From an uncultured Methanobrevibacter sp. (GTDB lineage: Archaea > Methanobacteriota > Methanobacteria > Methanobacteriales > Methanobacteriaceae), in contig ONIK01000029.1 in NCBI GenBank assembly GCA_900317865.1, positions 1-19,285 on the forward strand: a stretch of 19,285 nt of DNA, in the 5' to 3' direction. The notes under the pieces are model-generated. The model saw nothing but the letters and a program-made list of their open reading frames with translations. It made no database searches and was not told the origin of the DNA. Position 1 is the stretch's first letter. Every line of letters starts with the position of its first letter. The position numbers and the translations under genes were made by a program. Shown piece after piece: positions 7,016 to 13,045 of the stretch.

Positions 7016-7023
7016 TTTAAATA
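7016..7023 (+). promoter_or_regulatory. Candidate TATA box of a + strand transcript
   Basis: TTTAAATA flanked by purines on the upstream side (AAAC) resembles a BRE-TATA element. Transcription would start near 7043-7047. A second possible box, TTATATTT, is at about 7039-7046, which would place the start near 7066 inside palindrome 2. No protein gene follows on this strand before 8194. Confidence 0.4.
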
Positions 7024-7044
7024 CTACTTCTTACTACATTATAT

Positions 7045-7245
7045 TTAGTGATGTAAAATTTAGGTCAACCTAAAAAACACATTGCTTAAACATTATCAGT
7101 CGATAATATAACAATCTCCAAAATTAATTTGTTTGAATTAGTTTTCTCACAATTTTCTAATTCAAATATAGGAAAAATATCTGCCAAAATTTTTTCCGAA
7201 AAAATATGGTGTTTAAAAAGCTATTAAACACCTTTTATTATCTCT
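7045..7245 (+). ncRNA. Candidate small structured RNA with four successive hairpins
   Basis: Between sepF and the TatD-like gene no convincing reading frame exists, yet four perfect stems occur in order: ATTATC/GATAAT with loop AGTC (7092-7107), TTTGAATTAG/CTAATTCAAA (7132-7166, 10 bp), GGAAAAA/TTTTTCC (7171-7197) and GGTGTTTAA/TTAAACACC (7208-7232, 9 bp). The last is followed by a T-rich tract ending near 7249. The promoter-like element and two palindromes lie just upstream on the + strand. The extent is approximate. The hairpins would also fold in a - strand 3' untranslated region of the gene ending at 7248, so the strand is inferred from the promoter. It matches no RNA family I recognise. 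Confidence 0.4.
7059..7074. promoter_or_regulatory. Palindromic operator-like site 2, TTTAGG-N4-CCTAAA
   Basis: TTTAGGTCAACCTAAA is a perfect inverted repeat sharing the half-sites and 4-nt spacer of site 1. Its centre is 71 bp from that of site 1. It lies at or just downstream of the expected transcription start, where archaeal repressors commonly bind. Confidence 0.55.
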
Positions 7246-7249
7246 TTTT
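7208..7249. terminator. Bidirectional hairpin terminator
   Basis: The 9-bp stem GGTGTTTAA (7208-7216) / TTAAACACC (7224-7232) has a 7-nt loop. On the + strand it is followed by TTTTATTATCTCTTTTT; on the - strand by ATATTTTTTC. It lies 16 nt past the stop of the TatD-like gene (- strand) and would also close a + strand transcript. Confidence 0.6.
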
Positions 7250-8003
7250 ATAAATTAAAAAATTTTTCAGCATTTTTAAAAGCAACTTTATCAATATCTT
7301 TTTTATTAAATCCCTGTCTTGTTAATTCGCGAACAGTTTTGGGAACAGATAACGGATCAGATGCTTTGTTACTGATATCACTGTTTAATAGAAAATTGTC
7401 AAATCCATATTCTTCTAAAATACGTATTGCTTCGAATTTATCCATTTTTTGAGGTTGAACCGTGAGACCTAATGTATAATCTGTATCAATTACTTTTTCC
7501 ACAACATTCTGATTAATGTGGTCTATCACTACATATTCTGGTGAAATGTGCTGTGGAAGTATGTTTAAAATTTCATCCAGTACTTTTCCTTTATTTTTAC
7601 GTGGTGTATGGATTATAACATTTGTTTTTGTCTCCTGTCCAATATCCAATTGTTTTTTAAATATTTCATATTCTTTTTCTGTTAAATCTTCAAGGCCAAT
7701 TTCACCGATAGCTATGATATCTCTGTTTTCAATCCATCTGTATAGATTTTCATAAATTATATCTCCATCTACACTTGTGTTGGTTGGATGGATTCCTAAT
7801 GCAACTTTCAGGTCAAGTCCATATTCTTCTGCTCTTTTTGTATCATAGTTCAAAATTCTCATTAAATGATTTAAAAGAATCGTATCGTTATCTATCTTGT
7901 AAGGGTAATATGCACATGTTACTGCAACGTCAATTCCAGATAAATACATTGCATTAAAATCTTCACCAGTTCTTGCATCTCCATGTATATGTGTATCTAT
8001 CAT
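7248..8003 (-). CDS. TatD-like TIM-barrel metal-dependent hydrolase (COG1099-type)
   Basis: From ATG 8003 this 251-residue protein begins MIDTHIHGD, with the HxH metal-binding pair (His5, His7). Other amidohydrolase landmarks follow in order: GIHPTN, IAIGEIGLE (bridging Glu), VIIHTPR, VVIDHINQ and LLNSDIS with the catalytic Asp. The ligand set HxH-E-H-H-D is therefore complete. This fits the methanogen group of TatD-related hydrolases; TatD proteins proper are DNases, but the substrate of this group is not known to me. A GTG at 8012 is in frame, but GTGAT at 8008-8012 is better read as the ribosome binding site, 4 nt before the ATG. The gene is divergent from the FilR1-type regulator, sharing a 178-nt promoter region with a palindrome, which suggests it may be a target of that regulator. 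Confidence 0.75.
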   Translation of the reverse strand: MIDTHIHGDARTGEDFNAMYLSGIDVAVTCAYYPYKIDNDTILLNHLMRILNYDTKRAEEYGLDLKVALGIHPTNTSVDGDIIYENLYRWIENRDIIAIGEIGLEDLTEKEYEIFKKQLDIGQETKTNVIIHTPRKNKGKVLDEILNILPQHISPEYVVIDHINQNVVEKVIDTDYTLGLTVQPQKMDKFEAIRILEEYGFDNFLLNSDISNKASDPLSVPKTVRELTRQGFNKKDIDKVAFKNAEKFFNL

Positions 8004-8007
8004 TTCA

Positions 8008-8012
8008 ATCAC
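8008..8012 (-). promoter_or_regulatory. GTGAT ribosome binding site fixing the start at 8003
   Basis: On the - strand the order is GTGAT-TGAA-ATG. The same motif at the same distance precedes several other genes here, for example before 8194 and 11291. The GTG could be misread as a start codon. Confidence 0.55.
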
Positions 8013-8082
8013 TTTTAAAAAAATCTTATTCTTTGTTAATTTCTATGTTGTTCTTAATTAAAAAAATTGCCCTGAGTTTACA

Positions 8083-8097
8083 AATATTTTAAATAGT
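8083..8097 (-). promoter_or_regulatory. Candidate TATA region for the TatD-like hydrolase
   Basis: On the - strand this reads ACTATTTAAAATATT, about 80 nt ahead of the start codon. It lies on the hydrolase side of the palindrome at 8104-8131. Confidence 0.3.
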
Positions 8098-8103
8098 TTT
8101 TGC

Positions 8104-8131
8104 AAGTGTGATTATGTGTCTAATCGCACTT
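8104..8131. promoter_or_regulatory. 11-bp imperfect palindrome between divergent promoters
   Basis: AAGTGTGATTA (8104-8114) and TAATCGCACTT (8121-8131) form an inverted repeat with one mismatch and a 6-nt spacer. It lies between the TATA-like boxes of the hydrolase (8083-8097, -) and the regulator (8136-8146, +). Its size and place fit an operator for a dimeric winged-helix protein, most simply the adjacent regulator acting on itself and the hydrolase. Confidence 0.55.
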
Positions 8132-8135
8132 CATA

Positions 8136-8146
8136 ATATTTTATAT
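8136..8146 (+). promoter_or_regulatory. Candidate TATA box for the FilR1-type regulator
   Basis: ATATTTTATAT lies 48-58 nt before the ATG at 8194. A start near 8166 would leave a leader of about 28 nt containing the GGTGAT site. Confidence 0.4.
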
Positions 8147-8183
8147 CTAAATTATTATAAATTATAAAATAAGTATTACTGGT

Positions 8184-8189
8184 GGTGAT
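8184..8189 (+). promoter_or_regulatory. GGTGAT ribosome binding site fixing the start at 8194
   Basis: GGTGAT matches the archaeal 16S rRNA 3' end and is 4 nt before ATG. In-frame GTG codons at 8182 and 8185 overlap it and are unlikely starts. Confidence 0.65.
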
Positions 8190-8193
8190 ATTA

Positions 8194-8979
8194 ATGAAAA
8201 AGATTTCAAAAACGGTCAATAACTACAATGATATTTCAAAGGATATAAAATTTCTGTCCAATTCCATGGTCAGGTTAACTATACTGAAAAATTTATATGA
8301 ATCTGCTATGAATATGAAAGACATTAATCAAAAGACAAAGATAAATTATAGCGCAATATCAAATAATATTCATGCGTTGGAGATAAATGGATTAATTTAT
8401 AGGGAAAATAATCTTTATTACTTGTCTAATGCAATGAGGATTTATATGGGAGATATTTTAAAGTTATCATCATTAATGGTTTTGCTTGAAAGATTATCCC
8501 CAGTTTTGCAGAACCATATTGTCAAATCATTGCCCAGGGATTCGATAGATAATTTCCATCTTCTGCATAATATAGATTTAATCGAAGCTGATGGATTGAA
8601 TATCTATAAAACTTATGATGTAATTGAAAAAGCAATTGACAAGTCAGATTATGTAAATGCAATACTTCCATTTTCATCAAATAACTTTAATGATAGTATA
8701 AACAGGTTATTATTAAAGAATAAAAAAATTCATTTATTGTCTCCATTAAATATAAAAGAAATTCTAATTAAAAATTTGGATGTATCAAATGCCAATTTTA
8801 AAATAGATTTTTTTGATTTCACTGAGTTTTTGTTGTTGTGCACAGGTAAGAATATGATTTTGGGATTTTTTAAGGATGATGGAACTTATGATCAGAATAG
8901 GTTATTGACTTCAACAAATAATGAGTGTATAAAATGGGCGAATGACTTGTTTGAAAATTTTAAAAAAGAGAATATGTAA
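8194..8979 (+). CDS. FilR1-type (DUF1724) winged-helix transcriptional regulator
   Basis: This 261-residue protein has an N-terminal ArsR-like winged helix-turn-helix (about 18-75: LSNSMVRLTILKNLYES, then MKDINQKTKINYSAISNNIH as the recognition region and LEINGLIYRENNLYYLS as the wing). A linker helix follows, and then a C-terminal domain (about 115-255) with IDLIEADGLNIYKTYDVIEKAI, YVNAILPFSS and KIHLLSP. This is the architecture of methanogen regulators with the FilR1/DUF1724 domain, named after the filamentation regulator FilR1 of Methanothrix. The ligand is unknown. The start at 8194 is set by a perfect GGTGAT. A palindrome lies 63 nt ahead of the start, and the divergent neighbour is a hydrolase, so autoregulation and control of that gene are plausible. 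It converges on glyS at a shared hairpin. Confidence 0.8.
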   Translation: MKKISKTVNNYNDISKDIKFLSNSMVRLTILKNLYESAMNMKDINQKTKINYSAISNNIHALEINGLIYRENNLYYLSNAMRIYMGDILKLSSLMVLLERLSPVLQNHIVKSLPRDSIDNFHLLHNIDLIEADGLNIYKTYDVIEKAIDKSDYVNAILPFSSNNFNDSINRLLLKNKKIHLLSPLNIKEILIKNLDVSNANFKIDFFDFTEFLLLCTGKNMILGFFKDDGTYDQNRLLTSTNNECIKWANDLFENFKKENM

Positions 8980-9002
8980 ATGAGTATTTTTCTACTCATT
9001 TA
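8977..9002. terminator. Hairpin containing the stop codons of both convergent genes
   Basis: TAAATGAGTA (8977-8986) pairs perfectly with TACTCATTTA (8993-9002) around a 6-nt loop. The left arm contains the TAA stop of the regulator (8977-8979) and the right arm the TGA stop of glyS (8996-8998 on the - strand). T-rich sequence follows on both sides, so it can serve both transcripts. Confidence 0.6.
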
Positions 9003-10690
9003 TAATAATTTTCTAAATATTCTTTTAAATCACTAATAGCTATTCTTTCTTGAGCTTCAGTGTCTCTATCCCTTACAGTAACCATATTATCATCTTTTGT
9101 TTCATAATCTACTGTTACGGCAATAGGAATGCCGATTTCATCAGCTCTTGCATATCTTTTACCAATGGTGTTACCTTCATCATATTCAACTTTAAATCCG
9201 GCTTCCCTTAATGTATCTTTTAATTCGGTAGCAATTTCAGGAAGTCCGTCTTTTTTAACAAGAGGATATACTCCAACTTGTACAGGAGCTACTGATTTTG
9301 CAAATTTAAAGTAGTCTTTTCCTTCAGTTTCTGTAAATGAATGTAATAATACTGAATAAACAATACGGTCAATACCGAAGGAAGGTTCTATTACGTGAGG
9401 AATTATTTTTTCACCGGTAACATCTTCTTCCACTTCTTCAATGAGCAGTAATTCTTCCTCTACTTCATATGTGTTATCCAATTCAATAACATATTTTCCG
9501 TCATTTTCTAAAGCTGAAATGATTTCTTCAGGGTCAGCCTCTTCAATAGCCTGTTTCACTTTTGGTGAATCTCCCTTAAATACTGGTCCAAATTTGGATA
9601 AGTTAGGTTTTACAATTGTTTTTTTAACTTTTTTAGGTTCATCATACTCTTTAAAGACATATAATTCCTCATTACTGAATTTGGAATGGGAAGATAAGTC
9701 ATAGTCTCCCCTATCAGCAATACCTATGATTTCAACCCAGCCATATTTGTCGGTATTAACTTCAACATCCCAACAGTCAAGAGCATAGTGGGCCATTTCT
9801 CCAGCTAAATGTTGGCGGAACCTTAATGCTTCATTAGGTATTCCAATTTCATTTAGGAATTTACGTGCCAAATATAATTGGTAAATTAACATTTCATTAG
9901 CAACAATGCCTTTGTCAAGAGCTTCGCGGGCAGTGATTTCCAAAGGTTCCAAATCTTTTTCCTGAACTTCCTGTGAATTTAATCTCAATGTTTCATTTTC
10001 AATCTGTGAAAATTTAGGTGTTGTTTTATCTTCAGGGTCTAAAAAGATTTCAGCTTCAGCCTGTGTAAATTCTCTAAGTCTTATAACCCCTTGTCTTGGA
10101 GAGATTTCATTTCGGTATGCTTTTCCTAATTGAACTGCACCAAATGGAAGTTTTCCTCTGAAGAATCTTTCAAGACGTTTGAATAGAATGAATATTCCCT
10201 GTGCTGTTTCAGGTCTCATATAACCTACTTTATTTCCTTTTGCACCAATTTCTGTTTTAAACATTAAATTGTAATCCCAAATTTTAGCCAAATCTCCTCC
10301 ACATTCAGGACATTTAATATTATTTTCAGCTACAATTTTATCCATTTCACTGTTTTCAAGACTTTCCACGTCTTGTCCGATGGCTTCTTCAATAATGTGG
10401 TCTGCTCTGTAAACTTCTCCACAGCTTTTACATTTCGTCATTGGGTCTGTAAAATTGTCAACGTGGCCGGATGCTTTAAGGACTTCTTTAGGCATTACTG
10501 TTGGTCCTTCTATTTCATAAAATCCTTCACCAGAAACATATTGTTTTCTCCATTTTTGCATAATGTTGTTTTTTAAACTTGCTCCTAGCGGACCATAATC
10601 AGTGAATCCTGATACTCCAGAATATATTTCAAATGATGGCCATAAAAATCCTCTTTTCGCACTTATATTTGTCATTTTGTCATGATTCAT
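8996..10690 (-). CDS. glyS: Glycyl-tRNA synthetase (archaeal/eukaryal dimeric type)
   Basis: The 564-residue class II synthetase charges tRNA-Gly in the cytoplasm. The sequence starts with RGFLWPSFEIYSGVSGFTDYGPLG, typical of alpha-2 GlyRS. Motif 2 is YRNEISPRQGVIRLREF (192-208), followed by the glycine-pocket acidic residues TQAEAEIF. GEMAHYALDCWD and IIGIADRGDYDL belong to the catalytic domain, and motif 3 is EPSFGIDRIVYS. The last 100 residues are the anticodon-binding domain (VAPVQVGVYPL, YARADEIGIP, VTVRDRDT). Two CxxC pairs (Cys87/90 and Cys127/130) form a zinc-ribbon-like insertion. ATG at 10690 follows GGAAG at modest match; an internal ATG five codons later is the alternative. It is the last gene of the five-gene unit and begins 16 nt after dcd. 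Confidence 0.95.
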   Translation of the reverse strand: MNHDKMTNISAKRGFLWPSFEIYSGVSGFTDYGPLGASLKNNIMQKWRKQYVSGEGFYEIEGPTVMPKEVLKASGHVDNFTDPMTKCKSCGEVYRADHIIEEAIGQDVESLENSEMDKIVAENNIKCPECGGDLAKIWDYNLMFKTEIGAKGNKVGYMRPETAQGIFILFKRLERFFRGKLPFGAVQLGKAYRNEISPRQGVIRLREFTQAEAEIFLDPEDKTTPKFSQIENETLRLNSQEVQEKDLEPLEITAREALDKGIVANEMLIYQLYLARKFLNEIGIPNEALRFRQHLAGEMAHYALDCWDVEVNTDKYGWVEIIGIADRGDYDLSSHSKFSNEELYVFKEYDEPKKVKKTIVKPNLSKFGPVFKGDSPKVKQAIEEADPEEIISALENDGKYVIELDNTYEVEEELLLIEEVEEDVTGEKIIPHVIEPSFGIDRIVYSVLLHSFTETEGKDYFKFAKSVAPVQVGVYPLVKKDGLPEIATELKDTLREAGFKVEYDEGNTIGKRYARADEIGIPIAVTVDYETKDDNMVTVRDRDTEAQERIAISDLKEYLENYYK

Positions 10691-10706
10691 AAATATTAAC
10701 TTCCAT

Positions 10707-11291
10707 TTATTTTTTTAAGTCATAATCTAATTTAACTCTACTACTTTCAGGTTTTGTCTGTCCCATATATTTACTGCCTCTATCAGGATGTCCGTAAGGC
10801 AATTCTGCAGGTGTTGTCATTGTTTCAAAAACAATTTGACATACTCTTTGGCCAGGATAGAGAGCAACAGGCATCGCTCCAATATTTGAGATTTCAAGTG
10901 TAATATTGCCTTCAAATCCCGGATCAATAAAACCTGCTGTTACATGCATTGTAACACCAAGTCTTCCGATGCTTGAACGTCCTTCTACACGGGCTACAAG
11001 GTCATCGGGAACTTTAACATATTCTGAAGTTGTAGCTAATGCAAATTCATTAGGATGAATAATGAATGCTTCTCCTTCCGGAACGGTAGTTGATTCCATG
11101 TAAGATGCAATGTCTTCTTCATCTTTTGGATCAATATATGCTTTTCTAATTACTTTAAATACTTTGAATTCATCTCCTAATCTCATATCAACAGAAGAAG
11201 GTTGTATTTGTTTTTCATCTAAAAGGGGATCGATAACGATTTTTCCCTCTTTTATATATTCTTTTATCGTTTTATCACTTAAAATTGCCAT
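10707..11291 (-). CDS. dcd: dCTP deaminase
   Basis: This is a 194-residue enzyme beginning MAILSDKTIKEYIKEGKI. Conserved features are IQPSSVDMRLGDEF, the substrate loop GRSSIGRLGV (104-113), TAGFIDPGFEGNITLEI with the catalytic Glu of ITLE (about 133), LYPGQRVCQIVFE and the C-terminal SKYMGQTKPESSR. It deaminates dCTP toward dUTP/dUMP for thymidylate synthesis. Some archaeal relatives (Methanocaldococcus) are bifunctional and also hydrolyse dUTP; sequence inspection alone does not settle which type this is. A TTG at 11303 is in frame, but GTGAT at 11295-11299 is placed as the ribosome binding site 3 nt before the ATG at 11291, and MxLSDK is the usual family N-terminus. It is the fourth gene of the unit. 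Confidence 0.93.
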   Translation of the reverse strand: MAILSDKTIKEYIKEGKIVIDPLLDEKQIQPSSVDMRLGDEFKVFKVIRKAYIDPKDEEDIASYMESTTVPEGEAFIIHPNEFALATTSEYVKVPDDLVARVEGRSSIGRLGVTMHVTAGFIDPGFEGNITLEISNIGAMPVALYPGQRVCQIVFETMTTPAELPYGHPDRGSKYMGQTKPESSRVKLDYDLKK

Positions 11292-11294
11292 TTT

Positions 11295-11299
11295 ATCAC
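11295..11299 (-). promoter_or_regulatory. GTGAT ribosome binding site fixing the dcd start
   Basis: On the - strand it reads GTGAT-AAA-ATG. It overlaps the upstream TTG alternative at 11303, making ATG 11291 the better start. Confidence 0.5.
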
Positions 11300-11309
11300 A
11301 CAATAAATT

Positions 11310-12131
11310 TTATTTGTATTCAATTAAGTTTTCCATCCTATTAACAACATTGTCAATAGTTTCATCTGTATAATCAATTGTAAGGGCTCCAAATTTACAG
11401 GAATTTACACAAAGACCGCAACCTTTACATTTATCAGAATCAAGGGTAATTTTGCCATCTTTTTCTTCAATTATTTCAAACATACATGCGTTTAAACATT
11501 TCTTACAGTTTTTACATTTATCAATATCAAATTTAACTTTTACTCCATCTAATCTTTCTAATTTATCGCTTATGTCATTATGTAAATGTGAGTACACTTT
11601 CCATAAACAACAGCATGGGCAACAATGACATATTGTAAGTAAACCTTCTCCAGGCCTAACATTCATCCAAACTGTATCGATTTTGTTTCTACCAATAATA
11701 TGGCTTAAACCAGCAGCATCAGCCCTATCAACTTGAGCTAAAGCCTCTTCAACTGTTGCTTCATGACATATTTTACGAGGTATTTTTCTGGATGTCGGTC
11801 CAAGGAAAATGCATCCGATGTCTTGAGGATAATCTTTACAGTCGGTAGATGTTCTGCATAAGCATGAATTCATTATAACAATATCGTCGCAGCGCCTTAT
11901 AACGTCTTTAATTACATCAGTTGGAAGAAATTCTGACTTTTCAGCCTCAATCTTTTTATTAACATTAATGGTATTGGGTATCACAACAATTTCATCTTTT
12001 TCAAAAAACATTTTGTCAATGACTTTTTTGGCTATTGTTGATTTTTTGGTTAGTCCTGCAATTCGAAATCTCCAATTAAAGATTCTATTGACAACAGCTA
12101 TGCTTATTTCTGCAAAACTTTTTCTTTTCAT
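11310..12131 (-). CDS. Cysteine-rich protein with C-terminal 2[4Fe-4S] ferredoxin domain
   Basis: The C-terminus of this 273-residue protein has two classical [4Fe-4S] motifs, CKNCKKCLNAC (206-216) and CKGCGLCVNSC (235-245). Upstream are unusual cysteine clusters: MNSCLCRTSTDC (Cys90, 92, 98), Cys107, Cys122, and ICHCCPCCC with six cysteines between 168 and 175. Related sequences with CxCR and C-C-C-CCC clusters followed by a ferredoxin domain occur in methanogens and anaerobic bacteria as uncharacterised Fe-S proteins. The N-terminal clusters may hold another cofactor, but this is unproven. No membrane helix is evident, so it is probably a soluble electron carrier or Fe-S enzyme. It begins 2 nt after trmJ ends and stops 6 nt before the TTG alternative start of dcd. 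Sharing a unit with tfrB hints at redox work near the heterodisulfide/fumarate reaction; that is only context. Confidence 0.75.
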   Translation of the reverse strand: MKRKSFAEISIAVVNRIFNWRFRIAGLTKKSTIAKKVIDKMFFEKDEIVVIPNTINVNKKIEAEKSEFLPTDVIKDVIRRCDDIVIMNSCLCRTSTDCKDYPQDIGCIFLGPTSRKIPRKICHEATVEEALAQVDRADAAGLSHIIGRNKIDTVWMNVRPGEGLLTICHCCPCCCLWKVYSHLHNDISDKLERLDGVKVKFDIDKCKNCKKCLNACMFEIIEEKDGKITLDSDKCKGCGLCVNSCKFGALTIDYTDETIDNVVNRMENLIEYK

Positions 12132-12133
12132 GA

Positions 12134-13030
12134 TTACTCCAACTTGTTTTTTAATCTTCTAAGGATGCCTTTAAATGTATGGGCTTCTCGACCTGTAATA
12201 AATGCTCTATTAATAATATTTTTAAAGGTTTTTAATCCATTTTTCTTTTTATGTTCTGGAATATCAAGAGTGTTTATTAAATCAGTCATGTCTTTTATCA
12301 AATATTCTTTTTCAAGTGAAGAACTTTCTTCAAGTCCTTCTACAGCATATTCATGTTTGTTTTTAAATAATTCATAAAATATTATTGCCGCAGCATGTGA
12401 AATATTTAAAATAGGATATGTTGGGTCTGTTGGAATAGAAACACAAATATCACAATCATCTATTTCTTTGTTTGAAAGTCCATCACCTTCTCTTCCGAAT
12501 AATAATGCAATTTTGTTGTTGATGTTGATACTTTCAGACAATTGTTCTGGTTTCAATGGAATTCTGGATAAATTGTAGCTTCCCCCAGCAATCCCTGTTG
12601 ATGCAATCTTAAAATCAATTCTTTTTGACTGATAAAATTCATCTAAACTTGGGTAGGTTAAAGCATTTTCAACAATATATTTGCCGTGTGTTGCCTGATA
12701 ATATGCTTCAGGAGTTAATTTTGGCGGATTTATTAAAACTAAGTTTTTCAATCCGAAATTTGCCATTGTTCTTGCAAGAAATCCTATATTTCCTGGAGTT
12801 TCACATTCAACAAAAACAACATATATATTATTTTTAAATGAATTTAGTTCGTCATCTTCTTCCTTTTTGTTTTGTTGTAAATCTTTAATAGCTAATGATT
12901 GTCCTCTTGATTTTGCTTTTTTTGTAGAAGTTGATTTTTTTTCAGCTTTTTTTTCTTCTTCCGGTGAAGTGACGGGTGTAGTTTCAACTACTTTTTGTTC
13001 ACTTACAGCAGCATCTCCTATTTTAATCAA
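12134..13030 (-). CDS. trmJ: SPOUT RNA methyltransferase, TrmJ family
   Basis: Residues about 68-298 contain the SPOUT (TrmH/TrmJ) motifs: VFVECETPGNIGFLARTMAN (73-92), LLFGREGDGLSN (177-188) and IPTDPTYPILNISHAAAII (199-217). The knotted domain binds S-adenosylmethionine, and TrmJ proteins 2'-O-methylate position 32 of tRNA. A C-terminal helical extension (about 235-298) is as in bacterial and archaeal TrmJ. Residues 1-65 are a lysine/glutamate/threonine-rich, probably disordered extension. The start is uncertain: TTG at 13030 is the only usual start codon in frame before Met89, which lies inside motif 1. Its ribosome binding site AAGGGAG directly abuts the codon, closer than elsewhere in this window. 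It lies 15 nt after tfrB and 2 nt before the ferredoxin-like gene. Confidence 0.85.
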   Translation of the reverse strand: MIKIGDAAVSEQKVVETTPVTSPEEEKKAEKKSTSTKKAKSRGQSLAIKDLQQNKKEEDDELNSFKNNIYVVFVECETPGNIGFLARTMANFGLKNLVLINPPKLTPEAYYQATHGKYIVENALTYPSLDEFYQSKRIDFKIASTGIAGGSYNLSRIPLKPEQLSESININNKIALLFGREGDGLSNKEIDDCDICVSIPTDPTYPILNISHAAAIIFYELFKNKHEYAVEGLEESSSLEKEYLIKDMTDLINTLDIPEHKKKNGLKTFKNIINRAFITGREAHTFKGILRRLKNKLE

Positions 13031-13045
13031 CTCCCTTATTTTTTA

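Noticed and set aside
7088..7227. A frame of about 43 codons in the region between sepF and the TatD-like gene
   Set aside because: It has no ATG/GTG start with a ribosome binding site and no recognisable protein pattern. It overlaps the hairpins, so a structured RNA is the better reading.
8182..8193. GTG at 8182 as the start of the FilR1-type regulator
   Set aside because: These bases overlap the ribosome binding site GGTGAT, properly placed for the ATG at 8194.
9441..9704. An 87-codon serine-rich frame on the + strand opposite glyS
   Set aside because: It mirrors the acidic and serine-poor codons of glyS on the other strand and has no independent support.
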